Positions 1 through 10,700 of a stretch of DNA of 64,000 bases are shown here, piece after piece. The position numbers and the translations under genes are program-made. Under the pieces are notes generated by a model. The model had not been told where the DNA came from. It was given only the letters and a program-made list of their open reading frames with translations, and did no database searches. The first letter of the stretch is position 1. Each line of letters begins with the position of its first letter. The DNA comes from Silurus meridionalis. Taxonomy: Eukaryota; Chordata; Actinopteri; Siluriformes; Siluridae. Location of the stretch: assembly GCF_014805685.1 (NCBI RefSeq), contig NC_060906.1:5309715-5373714 (forward strand), read 5' to 3'.

Positions 1-520
1 AAAAAAACTATTCCCATCAGAAGTATATTATAAACAAGAAAGTCGTCTTTGTTATTGTTTATTATAAGTCCAAAGATAATGTTCTTCACAGTGAAAGTTC
101 TTAGATGGGGAACCTTTGGGTAAAGCCAGTTATGGATATCAGACCATAAAGTGTCTGAAGTAACAGTCTGCAGCAGGAGAAAGTTTGTGGAGGAACGTCT
201 GTGTAAAAGTGTAGAAACTAATCTTTATGTGATGATATACTGCAGCATCTCCAACATCACTGCATATGAATGTCCTTCCTCAAAGTTGCTTTCAATTCAT
301 TCCAGTTTCTCCTTGCTGCATTATATTTAAAGGTGCACTAATTAAAATAAAAAAATAGTTTAAAGTAAATGGAGAACTTTACACATGTACAAGAAAAAAG
401 TTATAAGATTTCATACTTCTTGTATATTTTGAATGACAGGTTTACTGATCAGAAAGTGTTTCATTCACAAACTATACCTCTCTTTTCCAATTTGTCTGAA
501 TCCTCCTTGTGTTTTTGAAT
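1..520. repeat. Arm A (outer part) of an inverted duplication
   Basis: This segment reappears, reverse-complemented and with scattered differences, at about 9270-10310. Shared landmarks include the block around TATGGATATCAGACCATAAA and the block around GATGATATACTGCAGCATC. The matching copy is interrupted by an LTR insertion at 9743-10214. A shorter third copy of bases 410-610 lies at 13575-13765. No coding sequence is evident here. The LRR exon at 723-896 and the minisatellite lie between this arm and its inner part at 2004-2290. Confidence 0.8.
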
Positions 521-722
521 TTGTTATTTTTGTTTTTGCATTTGTTTGTGTTTTCTAATTTGTTAATTTGTTTTCTGATTTGTTTGTGTTATTGCACTTC
601 TCGGCCACCGTACTTTCTCTCTCTTTCTCTCTCTCTCTCTCTCTTTCTAGTGGAAAGAACACAAAGGATGTGCAATGTGTAGAAACTGAGAAAGTGAAGT
701 GTGTGTCATTGTGTATCTGCAG

Positions 723-896
723 GTTGATGGATTGTGGAGTATCAGATGAAGGCTGTGCTGCTCTCGCTTCAGCTCTGAGATCAAACCCCTCACACCTGAG
801 AGAACTGAGTCTGTCTGGGAATAAAGTAGGAGACTCAGAAGTGAAGTGTCTCTCTGATCTGAAGGATGATAAACGTTACAAACTACAGACACTGAA
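723..896 (+). CDS. Leucine-rich-repeat exon of an NLRC3-like receptor
   Basis: A 174-base exon is flanked by an acceptor (TATCTGCAG at 714-722) and a donor (GTGAGT at 897). It encodes one repeat unit with the motif DEGCAALASALRSNPSHLRE followed by L.LSGNKVGDSEVKCLSDL. The length and phase equal those of the minus-strand LRR exons at 18491-18664 and 19926-20099, so it belongs to the same fish NLR-C/NLRC3-like family. LRR modules of these cytosolic proteins are thought to form the ligand-sensing or autoinhibitory solenoid. No NACHT exon or neighbouring LRR exon is visible on the plus strand, so this is an orphan exon, or the end of a gene that starts to the left of the window. The C-terminal part (KDDKRYKLQTLK) departs from the usual LENPHCKLE pattern, suggesting relaxed constraint. 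Confidence 0.8.
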
Positions 897-940
897 GTGA
901 GTAATAATCTGTTTTATATAAACACTGAAACTGATGTAAT

Positions 941-1672
941 GATTAGTGTTATTTACTACATTAATGTTATTTACTACATCAGTGTTATTTACTACATCAG
1001 TGTTATTTACTACATTAATGTTATTTACCGCATTAGTGTTATTTACTACATTAGCGTTTTTTACTACATTAGCGTTATTTACTACGTCAGCGTTATTTAC
1101 TATGTCAGCGTTATTTACTACATTAGTGTTATTTACTACATTAGCGTTATTTACTACATTAGTGTTATTTATACATTGGTTATTTACTAAATTACCGTTA
1201 TTTACTACATTAGTGTTATTTACTACATTAGCGTTATTTACTACATTAGCGTTTTTTACTACATTAGCGTTATTTACTACGTCAGCGTTATTTACTATGT
1301 CAGCGTTTTTTACTACATTAGCGTTATTTACTACGTCAGCGTTATTTACTACATTAGTGTTATTTATACATTGGTTATTTACTACATTACCGTTATTTAC
1401 TACATTAGTGTTATTTACTACATTAGCGTTATTTACTACATTAGTGTTATTTATACATTGGTTATTTACTACATTACCGTTATTTACTACATCAGTGTTA
1501 TTTACTACATTAGTGTTATTTACTACATCAGTGTTATTTACTACATTAGCGTTATTTAGCACATTAGCGTTATTTAGCAAATTAGTGTCATTTAATACAT
1601 TAGTGTTATTTACTACATCAGCGTTATTTACTACATTAGCGTTATTCAGCACATTAGCGTTATTTATTAGAT
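941..1672. repeat. 18-bp minisatellite, about 40 units
   Basis: The unit is TTATTTACTACATTAGTG, with variants changing ATTA to GTCA or ATCA and GTG to GCG. A longer variant containing TTATTTATACATTGG recurs near 1165, 1363 and 1447, giving a higher-order pattern of about 85-200 bases. Because 18 is divisible by 3 and the unit lacks stops in several frames, long open frames appear on both strands (for example a 258-codon minus frame of N-N-x-V-V repeats). These look like by-products of the repeat, not genes. The array begins about 45 bases after the LRR exon donor. Confidence 0.9.
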
Positions 1673-2003
1673 GATGATCATCTTTTATTATCTTATATAA
1701 TATTGGATTTCCTGTAAGCAGCTGGTTTCCTCACTCGGACAGTCCTTTTATCTCTCCACCTCCACACCGTGTCTTCTATCATTCCTGTAAAATTCCCCTC
1801 AGCTTGTTCTTAAAGTCTGCACTTTAATATCCATGTAGAACAAGAGAGAAGCTCCACAGCGGGTGATCTTTATTAAAAGTAGCAAAAACTCTACAGCCTG
1901 GAAGTGCTGTAGTGCAGTGCAGTGATGTGATGCAAATATCTGCTCATGTTCCTCTTCCATCTTCTGCACCTTCTCATTTGTTCTCACTAAATGTTCTACC
2001 AAA

Positions 2004-2290
2004 GATATTATATAAGCATGAAGAAATGCTGAAGGACAAATGATACACTGGAATCAAATCCTGGTTTCCTTGAAGCAGAGATAATTACCTGCTGCTGATT
2101 ATCAAACACCACCTTCTAGTTTTCTGTTACTGATTCACTTCTTTCTCTTGTAGATTTTACTGGTGATGAACAATTGTGTGTGAAGACTCCAGTGTTCCTG
2201 CATTTCCATGTCTGCAAACCGAGAACACGTTAATCTACAGGATCTGAGGAGTTGATGTGAAAAAGCCTAGAGCAGAAAGAGTCCAAATCA
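2004..2290. repeat. Arm A (inner part) of the inverted duplication
   Basis: The sequence matches the reverse complement of about 8945-9240, with landmarks such as TGATTCCAGTGTATCATTTG and the segment around TCCATGTCTGCAAACCGAGA. Relative to the other copy, bases 520-2004 (the LRR exon plus the minisatellite) are extra here, so they were either inserted on this side or deleted on the other. No gene is seen in 1680-2004. Confidence 0.8.
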
Positions 2291-2398
2291 CATGTCCAAA
2301 TCACTATCTTTATGCTACAGGATCAGACGCAATAATTTTTTTATTTTTTCTCTGATCTGATCTCTATTTCTTACTAGTATCAGGTGATCATACACATA

Positions 2399-2400
<2 letters not shown>

Positions 2401-2445
<45 letters not shown>
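2401..2445. repeat. (CA)n microsatellite
   Basis: An uninterrupted CA dinucleotide run. A short (TTTC)n tract follows at about 2571-2608. Between 2290 and 3086 I see only AT-rich DNA with these simple repeats and no supportable gene. Confidence 0.95.
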
Positions 2446-2447
<2 letters not shown>

Positions 2448-3085
2448 GGATGTGTATTATATGTATATGATGTATTATATAATATTTCCTACAAAAACAC
2501 CCATCCCATAAAACTGCAATCATTTTATCTAAAATATAGAAGAAAAATAAATGGAGTTTTATTTACTCTTCTTTCTTTCTTTTTTTCTTTCTTTCTTTCT
2601 TTCTTTCTACACCACTTTTTGGAAATTTCCCTACAAATAAAGTTTTATCTTAAAGGCTTATTATCTTCTAGTGTGTTCTTTATTTTGTTTTTATTCTGCT
2701 CAGTCCATTCCTCCTCCTCACACATGTTCCCTCCATTCACTTTTTTTTCCATTCACCCAGATTCATCCACCATCACATCCCAGCACTCGGCCATGAAGGC
2801 AATGAAATGTTCCACAGTGTAAATCATAGAAAGCAGAGATTCAGAGTGACCCTCATTACCAAGATCACTGTAGGCCACTATTTAATTACTTTCTGTTAGA
2901 TATGAAGTGTTTTACATTTTCATGTGTTCCACTTTTTTTTCCTCCAGAGGAAAAGAGTTTAAGACTGATGGTATTGTAAGTTTGCAATTTACTGAATCTG
3001 TGTTGATTTATTCCTTGATGGAGACTCAGAGCACTTTTAGCAGGGTGAGTAGATCAAGATTAGGTCAGGTTGTTGGACATCGCAG

Positions 3086-3425
3086 CTCAGCTTACATTTA
3101 TATTTATTGCATGCAGCAGATGCCCTTATCCAGAGCGACATACAAAAGTGCTTTGAATCTCTTTACCTGTGAATAAATCAACACTGGTTCATGAGATTAC
3201 AGACTTAGGATACCATCAGCCTAAAACTCTGTTGACAGAATTTTTAGCACTTTTTTTTATATGAGAAAACAATGAAAAAGTGCAAGTGTTTCAGGAAGAG
3301 GAAAGATCCTTACCCATCGTTTGAAGTTGGGCAGTGACTGACAGCTGTTCAGACATCTAGGGGAAGTTAATTCCACCACCTTGGTGGCAGAACAGAGAAG
3401 AGTCTTCATGTACACCTACCTTTTA
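3086..3425. repeat. Dispersed teleost repeat (class not determined)
   Basis: It contains CAGATGCCCTTATCCAGAGC near 3117 and a block around CATCTAGGGGAAGTTAATTC near 3354. Both strings look like parts of a repeat seen widely in fish genomes (from memory; not searched). A short second copy of the first motif occurs near 14226-14262. No coding potential is visible. I cannot say whether it is a SINE, the tail of a LINE, or a DNA element. Confidence 0.5.
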
Positions 3426-3439
3426 CCCTGAAAGTTGTT

Positions 3440-4280
3440 GTTTCTAAGCAAGCACAGGTTCTCTAAGATAAGTCATAGTCTCAAAACAGGATTTGTTAAC
3501 CAGTGACTATCCAGAGCCAAAGCCAGGGAGCAGACAAACAAAGACAAGCCCTGTCCAAATGGCAGAGGCAGAGTCAAGTTATTTATAATAATAATCTTAG
3601 CATCACAAAAAAAAATATATATATAAATAAACAAAATTTTGTTTTTTACACCAACATAACAAATGCAGCTTCCAGAAACAAGTCTGGTCAGTCAATTCCA
3701 TTAGTTATTATTTATTAGACCCCCAGGGACCCTACTCTAATTTTCTTTTAGAATGTGCTGATTTCATCACAAATCTCGCTTCTACATCTTTATACAAAGC
3801 ATTAATATTAATATGACTTTAATATTTATTTTGATATTTAGGGAGACTCTTTAAAAGCAGCAGTTGTGTCCATTCTAGATTCAGTAGAAATTAATCAGAA
3901 TGCTATAGGACCCACTCATAGTGGTGACACAATCTTAATTTAAAACTAATATTTTGATTAAATATTAAAAATATCGTAATAATTTCCCAGACTGAGGTTA
4001 TTTCAGATCATTACTGTATCTCCTTTAAAATCTGCAGTCGGTCATAGTGTAAATACTTTGCCACGTTACCGTGTTAAATGTACATTCACATCAACTACAG
4101 CAGCATGGGTTATCTATATTAACTGGATATCCCTCTGACCTCACAGACCTCAAATCTGCAACTGAATGTCCGCAATCAACTTTCTGTTATACTTTAGACT
4201 TTTAGAGCTCCCATTAAAACTAAAATGATCAGAGAGAAAAAATGTGTACCATTGTACAATGATCATCTGCTATGCTATGA
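3440..4280 (+). pseudogene. Decayed L2-clade LINE, endonuclease/linker part
   Basis: Colinear with the better-preserved L2 copy at 32170-36296. The segment around 3505-3540 matches 32630-32670, the segment at 3689-3725 matches 33116-33155, and the part near 4215-4250 matches 33605-33640. The frame is broken by many indels and A-rich expansions. The reverse transcriptase part is missing. Nothing suggests activity. Confidence 0.7.
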
Positions 4281-4574
4281 TAGCTGCTGTTAAAAAGTGT
4301 AATGTATTCAGTAAGATGTAACAGTAAGCAGCTTTCAGAAGTTAACAAAATAAAAATAAAAATAAATACATACATAAATTAATTAATAATAAATCAGTGT
4401 TTATTTCTATCTATTTATTCATGTATTATTTTATTTTTATTTTTTATATATTAAATATTGTTAGATTTTTATCATGCCTTAACAAAAAAATCATTTTTGG
4501 AATCTTGGAGAGGTTTCCCATGTGATCCAAGATGCCGGTTTTGTCTTTTCTGATCAGGAATCACACAGCACACA

Positions 4575-4576
<2 letters not shown>

Positions 4577-4635
<59 letters not shown>
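4577..4635. repeat. (TA)n microsatellite at the Tc1 left border
   Basis: A long TA run ending in ACACAC directly before the Tc1 terminus at 4640. Because Tc1 elements insert at TA, the run may have grown from the target site. The upstream stretch 4280-4560 is AT-rich without a gene. Confidence 0.9.
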
Positions 4636-4639
<4 letters not shown>

Positions 4640-4641
<2 letters not shown>

Positions 4642-6216
4642 GTGAGGAAAATAAGTATTTGAACACTCTGCTATTTTGCAAGTTCTCCAACTAGAAATCA
4701 TGGAAGGGTCTGAAAATGTCATCGTAGGTGCATGTGCACTGTGAGAGACATAATCTAAAAAAAAAAAATCCAGAAATCACAATGTATGATTTTAAAACTA
4801 TTTATTTGTATGATACAGCTGCAAATAAGTTTTTGAACACCTGAGAAAGTTAAAATTTGGTACAGTTGTTTGCAATTACAGAGGTCAAACGTTTCCTGTA
4901 GTTTTTCACCAGGTTTGCACACACTGCAGGAGGATTTTGGCCTCCTCCACACAGATCTTCTCTAGATCAGTCAGGTTTCTGGCCTGTCGCTGAGAAACAC
5001 AGGGTTTGAGCTCCCTCCAAAGATTCTCTATTGGGTTTAGGTCTGGAGACTGGCTAGACCATGCCAGAACCTTGATATGCTTCTTACAGAGCCACTCCTT
5101 GGTTATCCTGGCTGTGTGCTTCGGGTCATTGTCATGTTGGAAGACCCAGCCTCGACCCATCTTCAATGCTCTAACTGAGGGAAGGAGGTTGTTCCCCAAA
5201 ATCTCGCAATACATGGCCCCGGTCATCCTCTCCTTAATACAGTGCAGTCGCCCTGTCCCATGTGCAGAAAAACACCCCCAAAGCATGATGCTACCACCCC
5301 CATGCTTCACAGTAGGGATGGTGTTCTTGGGATGGTACTCATCATTATTCTTCCTCCAAACACGTTTAGTGGAATTATGACCCAAAAGTTCTATTTTGGT
5401 CTCATCTGACCACATGACTTTCTCCCATGGCTCCCATGATCATCCAAATGGTCATTGGCAAACTTAAGACGTGCCTGGACATGTGCTGGTTTAAGCAGGG
5501 GAACCTTCCGTGCCATGCATGATTTCAAACCATGACGTTTGTGTATTACCAACAGTAGCCTTGGAAACGGTGGTCCCAGCTCTTTTCAGGTCATTGACCA
5601 GCTCCTCCCGTGTAGTTCTGGGCTGATTTCTCACCTTCCTTAGGATCATTGAGACCCTACGAGGTGAGATCTTGCATGGAGCCCCAGTCCGAGGGAGATT
5701 GACAGTCATGTTTAGCTTCTTCCATTTTCTAATGATTGCTCCAACAGTGGACCTTTTTTCACCAAGCTGCTTGGCAATTTCCCCGTAGCCCTTTCCATAG
5801 GTGTACACTTTTGTCTCTAGTGTCTTTGGACAGCTCTTTGGTCTTGGCCATGTTAGTGGTTGTATTCTTACTGATTGTATGGGGTGGACAGGTGTCTTTA
5901 TGCAGCTAACGACCTCAAACAGGTGCATCTAATTTAGGATAATAAATGTAGTGGAGGTGGACATTTTGAAGGCAGACTAACAGGTCTTTGAGGGTCAGAA
6001 TTCTAGCTGATAGACAGGTGTTCAAATACTTATTTGCAGCTGTATCATACAAATAAATAGTTTAAAAATCATACATTGTGATTTCTGGATTTTTTTTTAG
6101 ATTATGTCTCTCACAGTGGACATGCACCTACGATGACAATTTCAGACCCCTCCATGATTTCTAAGTGGGAGAACTTGCAAAATAGCAGGGTGTTCAAATA
6201 CTTATTTTCCTCACTG
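4640..6216 (-). mobile_element. Tc1/mariner transposon with ~210-bp terminal inverted repeats
   Basis: A complete element of 1577 bases. It begins CAGTGAGGAAAATAAGTATT and ends with the inverse of that sequence (..CCTCACTG at 6216), followed by TATA, consistent with TA target choice. The terminal inverted repeats span roughly 4640-4850 and 6010-6216. Their inner ends carry a second copy of the AATAAGTATTTGAACACC-type motif (about 4825-4845 and 6015-6035). That is the outer and inner direct-repeat arrangement of fish Tc1 elements of the IR/DR type, where transposase binds. The transposase between them is broken, so the copy is non-autonomous at best. Confidence 0.93.
4830..5851 (-). pseudogene. 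Tc1 transposase, frameshifted
   Basis: Start codon at 5851 ([10 protein letters not shown]). The N-terminal helix-turn-helix region follows ([20 protein letters not shown]), then the linker with a [10 protein letters not shown] motif. The DDE catalytic domain has the first Asp in WSDETK, the second in [11 protein letters not shown] and the Glu in [15 protein letters not shown], so all three catalytic residues can be read. The frame breaks near residue 15, near the VGNT motif (about 5540), before [11 protein letters not shown] (about 5430) and near the C-terminus (about 4930). Family members are about 340 residues, and the sum of the fragments agrees with that. The protein would cut and paste the element at TA sites. 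This copy cannot make it. Confidence 0.9.
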
Positions 6217-6419
6217 TATATACACAGTAGACTCTGGAAAACCCCTGAGCCAAAACTGATTCTGATTGGGTAAGAAGACACAGTAACCAGAGATGTGTGA
6301 GTCCAGACAAAGACATTCCGTGTACCTTACATACTCACATCGTAAAGATCCTATAGACACTGCACAGATAACATAGGAATGTGTGTTTAGAGAACTAGTA
6401 TAAGGCCCATCTTAATACT

Positions 6420-6705
6420 AATATATATCTCCACCACCTTCTCCACCTCTTTTCCCTGTAACCACACTACTCCACTGCCCTCCCTCTCATTCACACACAT
6501 GTACTCTGTCTTACTCCTACTGACTTTCATTCCCCTTTTCTCCAGTGTGCACCTCCACCTCTCCAGGCTCTTCTTCACCTGCTCCCTACTCTCACCACAA
6601 ATCACAATATCCTCCACAAACATCATAGTCCACAGAGACTCCTGTCTGACCTCGTCCTTCACCCTATCCATCACCACTGCAAACAGGAAAGAGCTCAGAG
6701 CTATT
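6420..6705 (-). pseudogene. RTE-clade reverse transcriptase fragment
   Basis: About 95 codons resemble the palm region of the RTE LINE at 10669-13454, with conserved strings WTMMF, CGESREQV and MKVSRSKTEYMCVNE. The catalytic FADD box has become FVED, so the Asp pair is damaged. The 3' end joins unrelated sequence at about 6420, so it is truncated on both sides. The 200 bases between the Tc1 end (6216) and this fragment show no gene. Confidence 0.8.
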
Positions 6706-6739
6706 TATGTGGAAACAGTTACCAAAATAAAACACCTTC

Positions 6740-7870
6740 TATGACAGAATCTGTTTTATTAGCCAATGTATTTCATTTAGTCCTAAGATCTATGATTTTA
6801 GCCTCAACCCAAGCACTTCAGGCCGTCCCCCACGTTTTTCACAGTAATGCACTTTTATTTTCATTCAAAAAGGTGATTAATTTTGCTCATATTTCTGTAA
6901 GTTGATTGAAAGGATAAACCACTTGAGATGAACCATCTAGTTCTCAAGGGGGTCCTTAACAAATAGACAGAAACTACTGTACATAAAGCAAAATAGACAA
7001 AACAATTCAAATACACTCACACATACACAGAGAAAAACTCGCCCAGGTCCAGCCACTCCCCACCACACCAACTTGTTCCCTTAAGAATGTTTAAATACAT
7101 GCAGTAAATGTACAAATACTAATACAGAGCTCTGCATGCATTAACATGCATAAACAACTTACTATACACATTACTTCTTATATCTCAATTGTAATTTTAA
7201 GCAAGATTAGATTGTTTGAAGTTGAGTAAAAAGACATGCCATAAATGATGAATTAATAATGCAGTGTGATGTCAAATTAAACAAGATTCCACATATAAAT
7301 ATGCTTATTCTATACACTATATTGCTAAAAGTTTGTGGACACCTGGCCATAATATTTATATGTGATTTTTTAACATCTCATTCCACATTAAGTCTCCATT
7401 TGCTCTTATAATAACTTTCCCTCTCTGGGAAGATGTTCCACTAGATTATGGATTGTGTTTGTGGAGATTTGTGCTCATTCAGACAGAAGAGTCTTAGTAA
7501 AGTCAGGTAGTGATGTAGGTGAGGTGAAGAGGACTTGGGTTCAATAGGGTTGAGGTAAGAGCTCTATTGCAGGAGATCTTACACTCAAACCAATGCAAAT
7601 CATATCTTAATAGCGTTTGCTTTGTTCACAGGGGTATAGTCATGCTGGAACATGTTTGGGTCTCCTGGTTCAAGTGCAGAGAAATTGCATGCTACTGCAT
7701 TCAAACACATCATATACAATTGTGTGTCTTCAGATTTGCGATAACAGTTTAGGAAAGAACCAACTATGGATGTGAAAGTCAGGTGTCCCAATACTTTTGT
7801 CCTTATAGTGTATCTCTTTCTTTTTACTTCAGCTATTACCGTGTATCAACTATATAACGATCACATTTTT
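6740..7870. repeat. Segmental duplication, inverted partner at 57.8-58.5 kb
   Basis: Bases 6740-6935 and 7311-7870 match, reverse-complemented, 57840-58482. The match includes unique-looking flanks on both sides of the MITE at 7315-7810: ATACACGGTAATAGCTGAAG-type sequence on one side and GTTTTATTAGCCAATGTATT on the other. About 360 bases (6950-7310) are present only here. The duplication runs into the assembly gap at 7871, so its true end is unknown. Confidence 0.8.
7315..7810. mobile_element. Mariner/Tc1-like MITE, 496 bp
   Basis: Imperfect terminal inverted repeats: CACTATATTGCTAAAAGTTT on the left, and the right end reads inward as CACTATAAGGACAAAAGTAT. TA flanks both ends, the expected target duplication. 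A GTGGACACCTGG / GGGACACCTGAC motif follows inside each end. No transposase frame remains. A second copy lies at 57910-58400, lacking its last few bases. Confidence 0.8.
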
Positions 7871-7970
7871 NNNNNNNNNNNNNNNNNNNNNNNNNNNNNN
7901 NNNNNNNNNNNNNNNNNNNNNNNNNNNNNNNNNNNNNNNNNNNNNNNNNNNNNNNNNNNNNNNNNNNNNN
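7871..7970. other. Assembly gap (100 N)
   Basis: Exactly 100 N, the conventional placeholder for a gap of unknown size. Features may be missing or misjoined here. The sequence on its left belongs to the segmental duplication shared with 57.8 kb. That on its right (7971-8310) shows no gene. Confidence 1.
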
Positions 7971-8309
7971 AAACATGATTGAGTTACTCCCGTTTCCTAC
8001 ACGTGGTCACTACCCTGACAACGTTTTATTTTAAGAGCAGCCTGCAGTGTTTTCGATCATGGAATCGCTTGCCTGTCACCTCACCCAAATCCAATTGAAC
8101 TGCTCAGGGAAGAACTGGATTGCAAAGTCTAAAAATTAGTGGCAAATTTTACAAGAGGCATTGCAAAGTATTTCAGCTGAATGTTTATAAATTTGTTTAG
8201 TCAAGGTAAATCTTCATACCATGAATTGCCTAGATTATTGCATAAAACAAAAGAACATCCATGTGTCTCCTGTTTTAATACATTGCATATCTCTTCTGCT
8301 ATGTCTTAG

Positions 8310-8431
8310 GACCCTTCTACCCATTTGGAACTGGAGACATAGTAAATGACCGGTTGGATGATGGCAGTTCATCTGTTATCACTCTTCAGCAACCATTTAT
8401 ATATTTTGGAACCACATACAAGCAAATTTTT
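8310..8431 (+). CDS. NIDO-type exon (tectorin/nidogen-like extracellular domain)
   Basis: Acceptor TATGTCTTAG (to 8309) and donor GTAAGC at 8432 frame a 122-base exon. Its translation starts GPFYPFGTGD, continues DDGSSSVI and PFIYFGTTYKQIF. The order Y-P-[FY]-G, then D-D-G-S-S, then P-F-x-[FY]-F-G-x-x-Y is the start of a NIDO domain as found in alpha-tectorin, nidogen and sushi/nidogen/EGF proteins (knowledge of the family). I found no preceding signal-peptide exon and no following exon carrying the usual V-N-x-N-G motif. The right flank soon becomes repeat arm B. It is either one exon of a split gene cut by the gap, or a lone gene relic. Confidence 0.55.
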
Positions 8432-8944
8432 GTAAGCAAAACTTGTTTCAATCAAAGGGTATCCCAGTGTATTACAGAACAGTTTTATAAAATAAATGTC
8501 ATCTGTATTCTGAATTATACTGGTCATGTGGACCCAGTAGTGCTGTAGCAGAGCCAATAACTGTATATTTAAAAAGTACACTAGACGGAGGAGCTTTGTG
8601 ATCAATAGCACTCATAAAAACTTTATCATGCTGTGTGCAGTCAGGGAGCCATGCTCTCAGTAGTTCATCAGAACCAAGAAGCTCTGCATCTGTTTCACAG
8701 TCTGAGGTCTTGAAAACCTGGTCACAAGCTGTACTCGCTCCTTATGTTAACATTGTAAATGAAAGTGTGTGTGTGTGTGACTAACAACAATACGATTATT
8801 ATTCCAAATTGAGAAATTTGGAAATCATTTGCATTATTGTCATTCGGTTAAAAAGTGCTGAATAAAATACTGGAATTTGTTATTGTTCTCCATATTCATT
8901 CTAGTGAAGCCGAACCCCCTCTCTATTATGGTCTCTCTTAAGAA

Positions 8945-9741
8945 CTCCTTCTGCTCTGGGCTTTTTCACATCAACTCCTCAGATCCTGTAGATAAACGTG
9001 TTCTCGGTTTGCAGACACGGAAATGCAGGAACCCTGGAGTCTTCACACACAATTGTTCATCACCATTAAAATCTACAAGAGAAAGAAGTGAATCAGAAAC
9101 AGAAAACTAGAAGGAGGTGTTTGATGATCAGCAGCAGGTAATTATCTCTGCTTCAAGGAAACCAGGATTTGATTCCAGTGTATCATTTGTCCTTCAATAT
9201 TTCATCATGCTTATTTAATATCTTTGGTAGAACATTTAGTGAGAACATTTAGTTAGAAAACAAGAGGACGATTCAGACAGTGTAAAAGGGAGGTAAAGTG
9301 TGTAAATGAAACACTTACTGATCATTGGAAGAGACACCTGTCATTCAACATATACAGGAAGTATAAAAATCTTCCAACTTTGTTTCTTGTACATGTGTAA
9401 AGTTCTCTGTTTATTTTAAACAATTTTTTATTTTGATTACTGCACCTTTACATATAAGAAAATAACAGAAGTAAACAGAATCAGGGAGAAACTGGAATGA
9501 ATTGAAAGCTACTTTGAGGAAGGACATTCATATGCAGTGATGTTGGAGATAATGCAGTATATCATCACATAAAGATTAGTTTCTACACTTTTACACATAC
9601 GTTCCAACTTTCTCCTGCTGCAGACTGTTACTTCAGATGCTTTATGGTCTGATATCCATAACTGGATTTACCCAAAGATTCCCCATCTAAGTACTTTCAC
9701 TGTGAAGGACATTATCTTTAGACTTGTAATGAACAATAACA
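8945..9741. repeat. Arm B of the inverted duplication (inner and outer parts joined)
   Basis: The reverse complement matches 2004-2290 (here 8945-9240) and 1-520 (here 9270-9741, continuing at 10250-10310 beyond the LTR). The LRR exon and minisatellite present in arm A are absent. The interval 8432-8945 contains a short (GT)n run near 8766 and otherwise nothing I can name. Confidence 0.8.
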
Positions 9742-9742
9742 G

Positions 9743-10214
9743 TGTCAGGCTGATGACGCGGAAGCGGAAATAACTCAATCATTGTATTTATTAAGCAGTT
9801 CAACCAAGAAACACTGTTAAGCCGTGACGAAAAGCAAACAAAGAATATCCGCTCGGAACGAGTAATCCACAACGCGAGTAAATGTCCAACAGAAAGCAAA
9901 ACCTGAAACGAAAGTAACTCCAACAGCAAAGAGTAATCCACACGGGAACAGAGTCTGAAGACAAAACCAACGGGAAGGCTGGCGGCCGCGGAAACACGGA
10001 ATGATCAGCAAGACATTCAAGAACCGACAGCCTGTGACTCGAGAACGTGAGTTTATATAGTCTAATCCTTAATGAGCCAAAACTGTCGGTATTCAAGGCC
10101 GGCATTCAAGGCCGGCACGGGATAACGAGGCAGCGTGACTGCTACCGAGGATGGTGTGGCAGGGTAAATCCCTGACAGCTACCGAGGGGGGCGTGGCAGG
10201 GCAAATCCCTGACA
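9743..10214 (-). mobile_element. LTR of a retrotransposon, probably a solo LTR
   Basis: The insert interrupts repeat arm B. It starts TGTCAGG on the plus strand and ends CCTGACA at 10177 or 10214, a short inverted repeat of the TG...CA type. Read on the minus strand it has a TATA box (ACTATATAAACTCACG, near 10055) and later an AATAAA signal (near 9792), the order expected for U3-R-U5. Its U3 end holds two to three copies of a 37-base GC-rich unit (GCTACCGAGGGGGGCGTGG). Compared with arm A, the whole insertion spans about 9742-10249, with AACA on both sides as a likely 4-bp target duplication. No internal retroviral gene is present. Confidence 0.75.
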
Positions 10215-10700
10215 GCTACCGAGGGGGGCGTGGCAGGGGGGATCACTGAAACAAAGACGAGTTTCTTGTTAATGAAATACTTCTGATGGGAAAATTTTAT
10301 ATACACAAATCGAAATACTTGAAAGTGAAACCAAAATTTTTTTAATTTAAGAATGAGTTTATTTCTTTCACAAAAGCCCTTAAAGTGTTTAAAAAGAAAA
10401 ATGTCTATATTAATAAAAATAGAAATAAAATAGTCTTTTTTTGTAGAATATATTTACAAAATAAACCATAGCCCTGTCAATTTTTATCCTTTTTTTATTA
10501 CAATTTATTTTTCTTCTTCTTCTTATTATTATTATTATACATTTTATTTATTTATCTATTTTTTTCCCTCTCTCCCCTAAATATTTGTATTTTCATGCAC
10601 ATGTTCTGTGTATTGTAATGTAAATTGTACTTGTTTTTGCCACATTGTTTGTTTATGGCTAATTGCTTCTTCTTCTTCTTTCGGCTGCTCCCATTAGGGG

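Noticed and set aside
876..1652. Long minus-strand open frame (258 codons) of N-N-x-V-V repeats
   Set aside because: It is a translation of the 18-bp minisatellite; equally long frames exist in other phases, and there is no start context or non-repetitive part.
941..1672. Possible CRISPR-like array, because of regular short repeats
   Set aside because: The units are contiguous with no spacers, and the genome is clearly eukaryotic; it is a minisatellite.
4472..4690. I-Y repeat frame near 4.6 kb
   Set aside because: A translation of the (TA)n microsatellite.
5006..5380. Plus-strand open frame opposite the Tc1 transposase
   Set aside because: A shadow of the minus-strand transposase; no independent motif.
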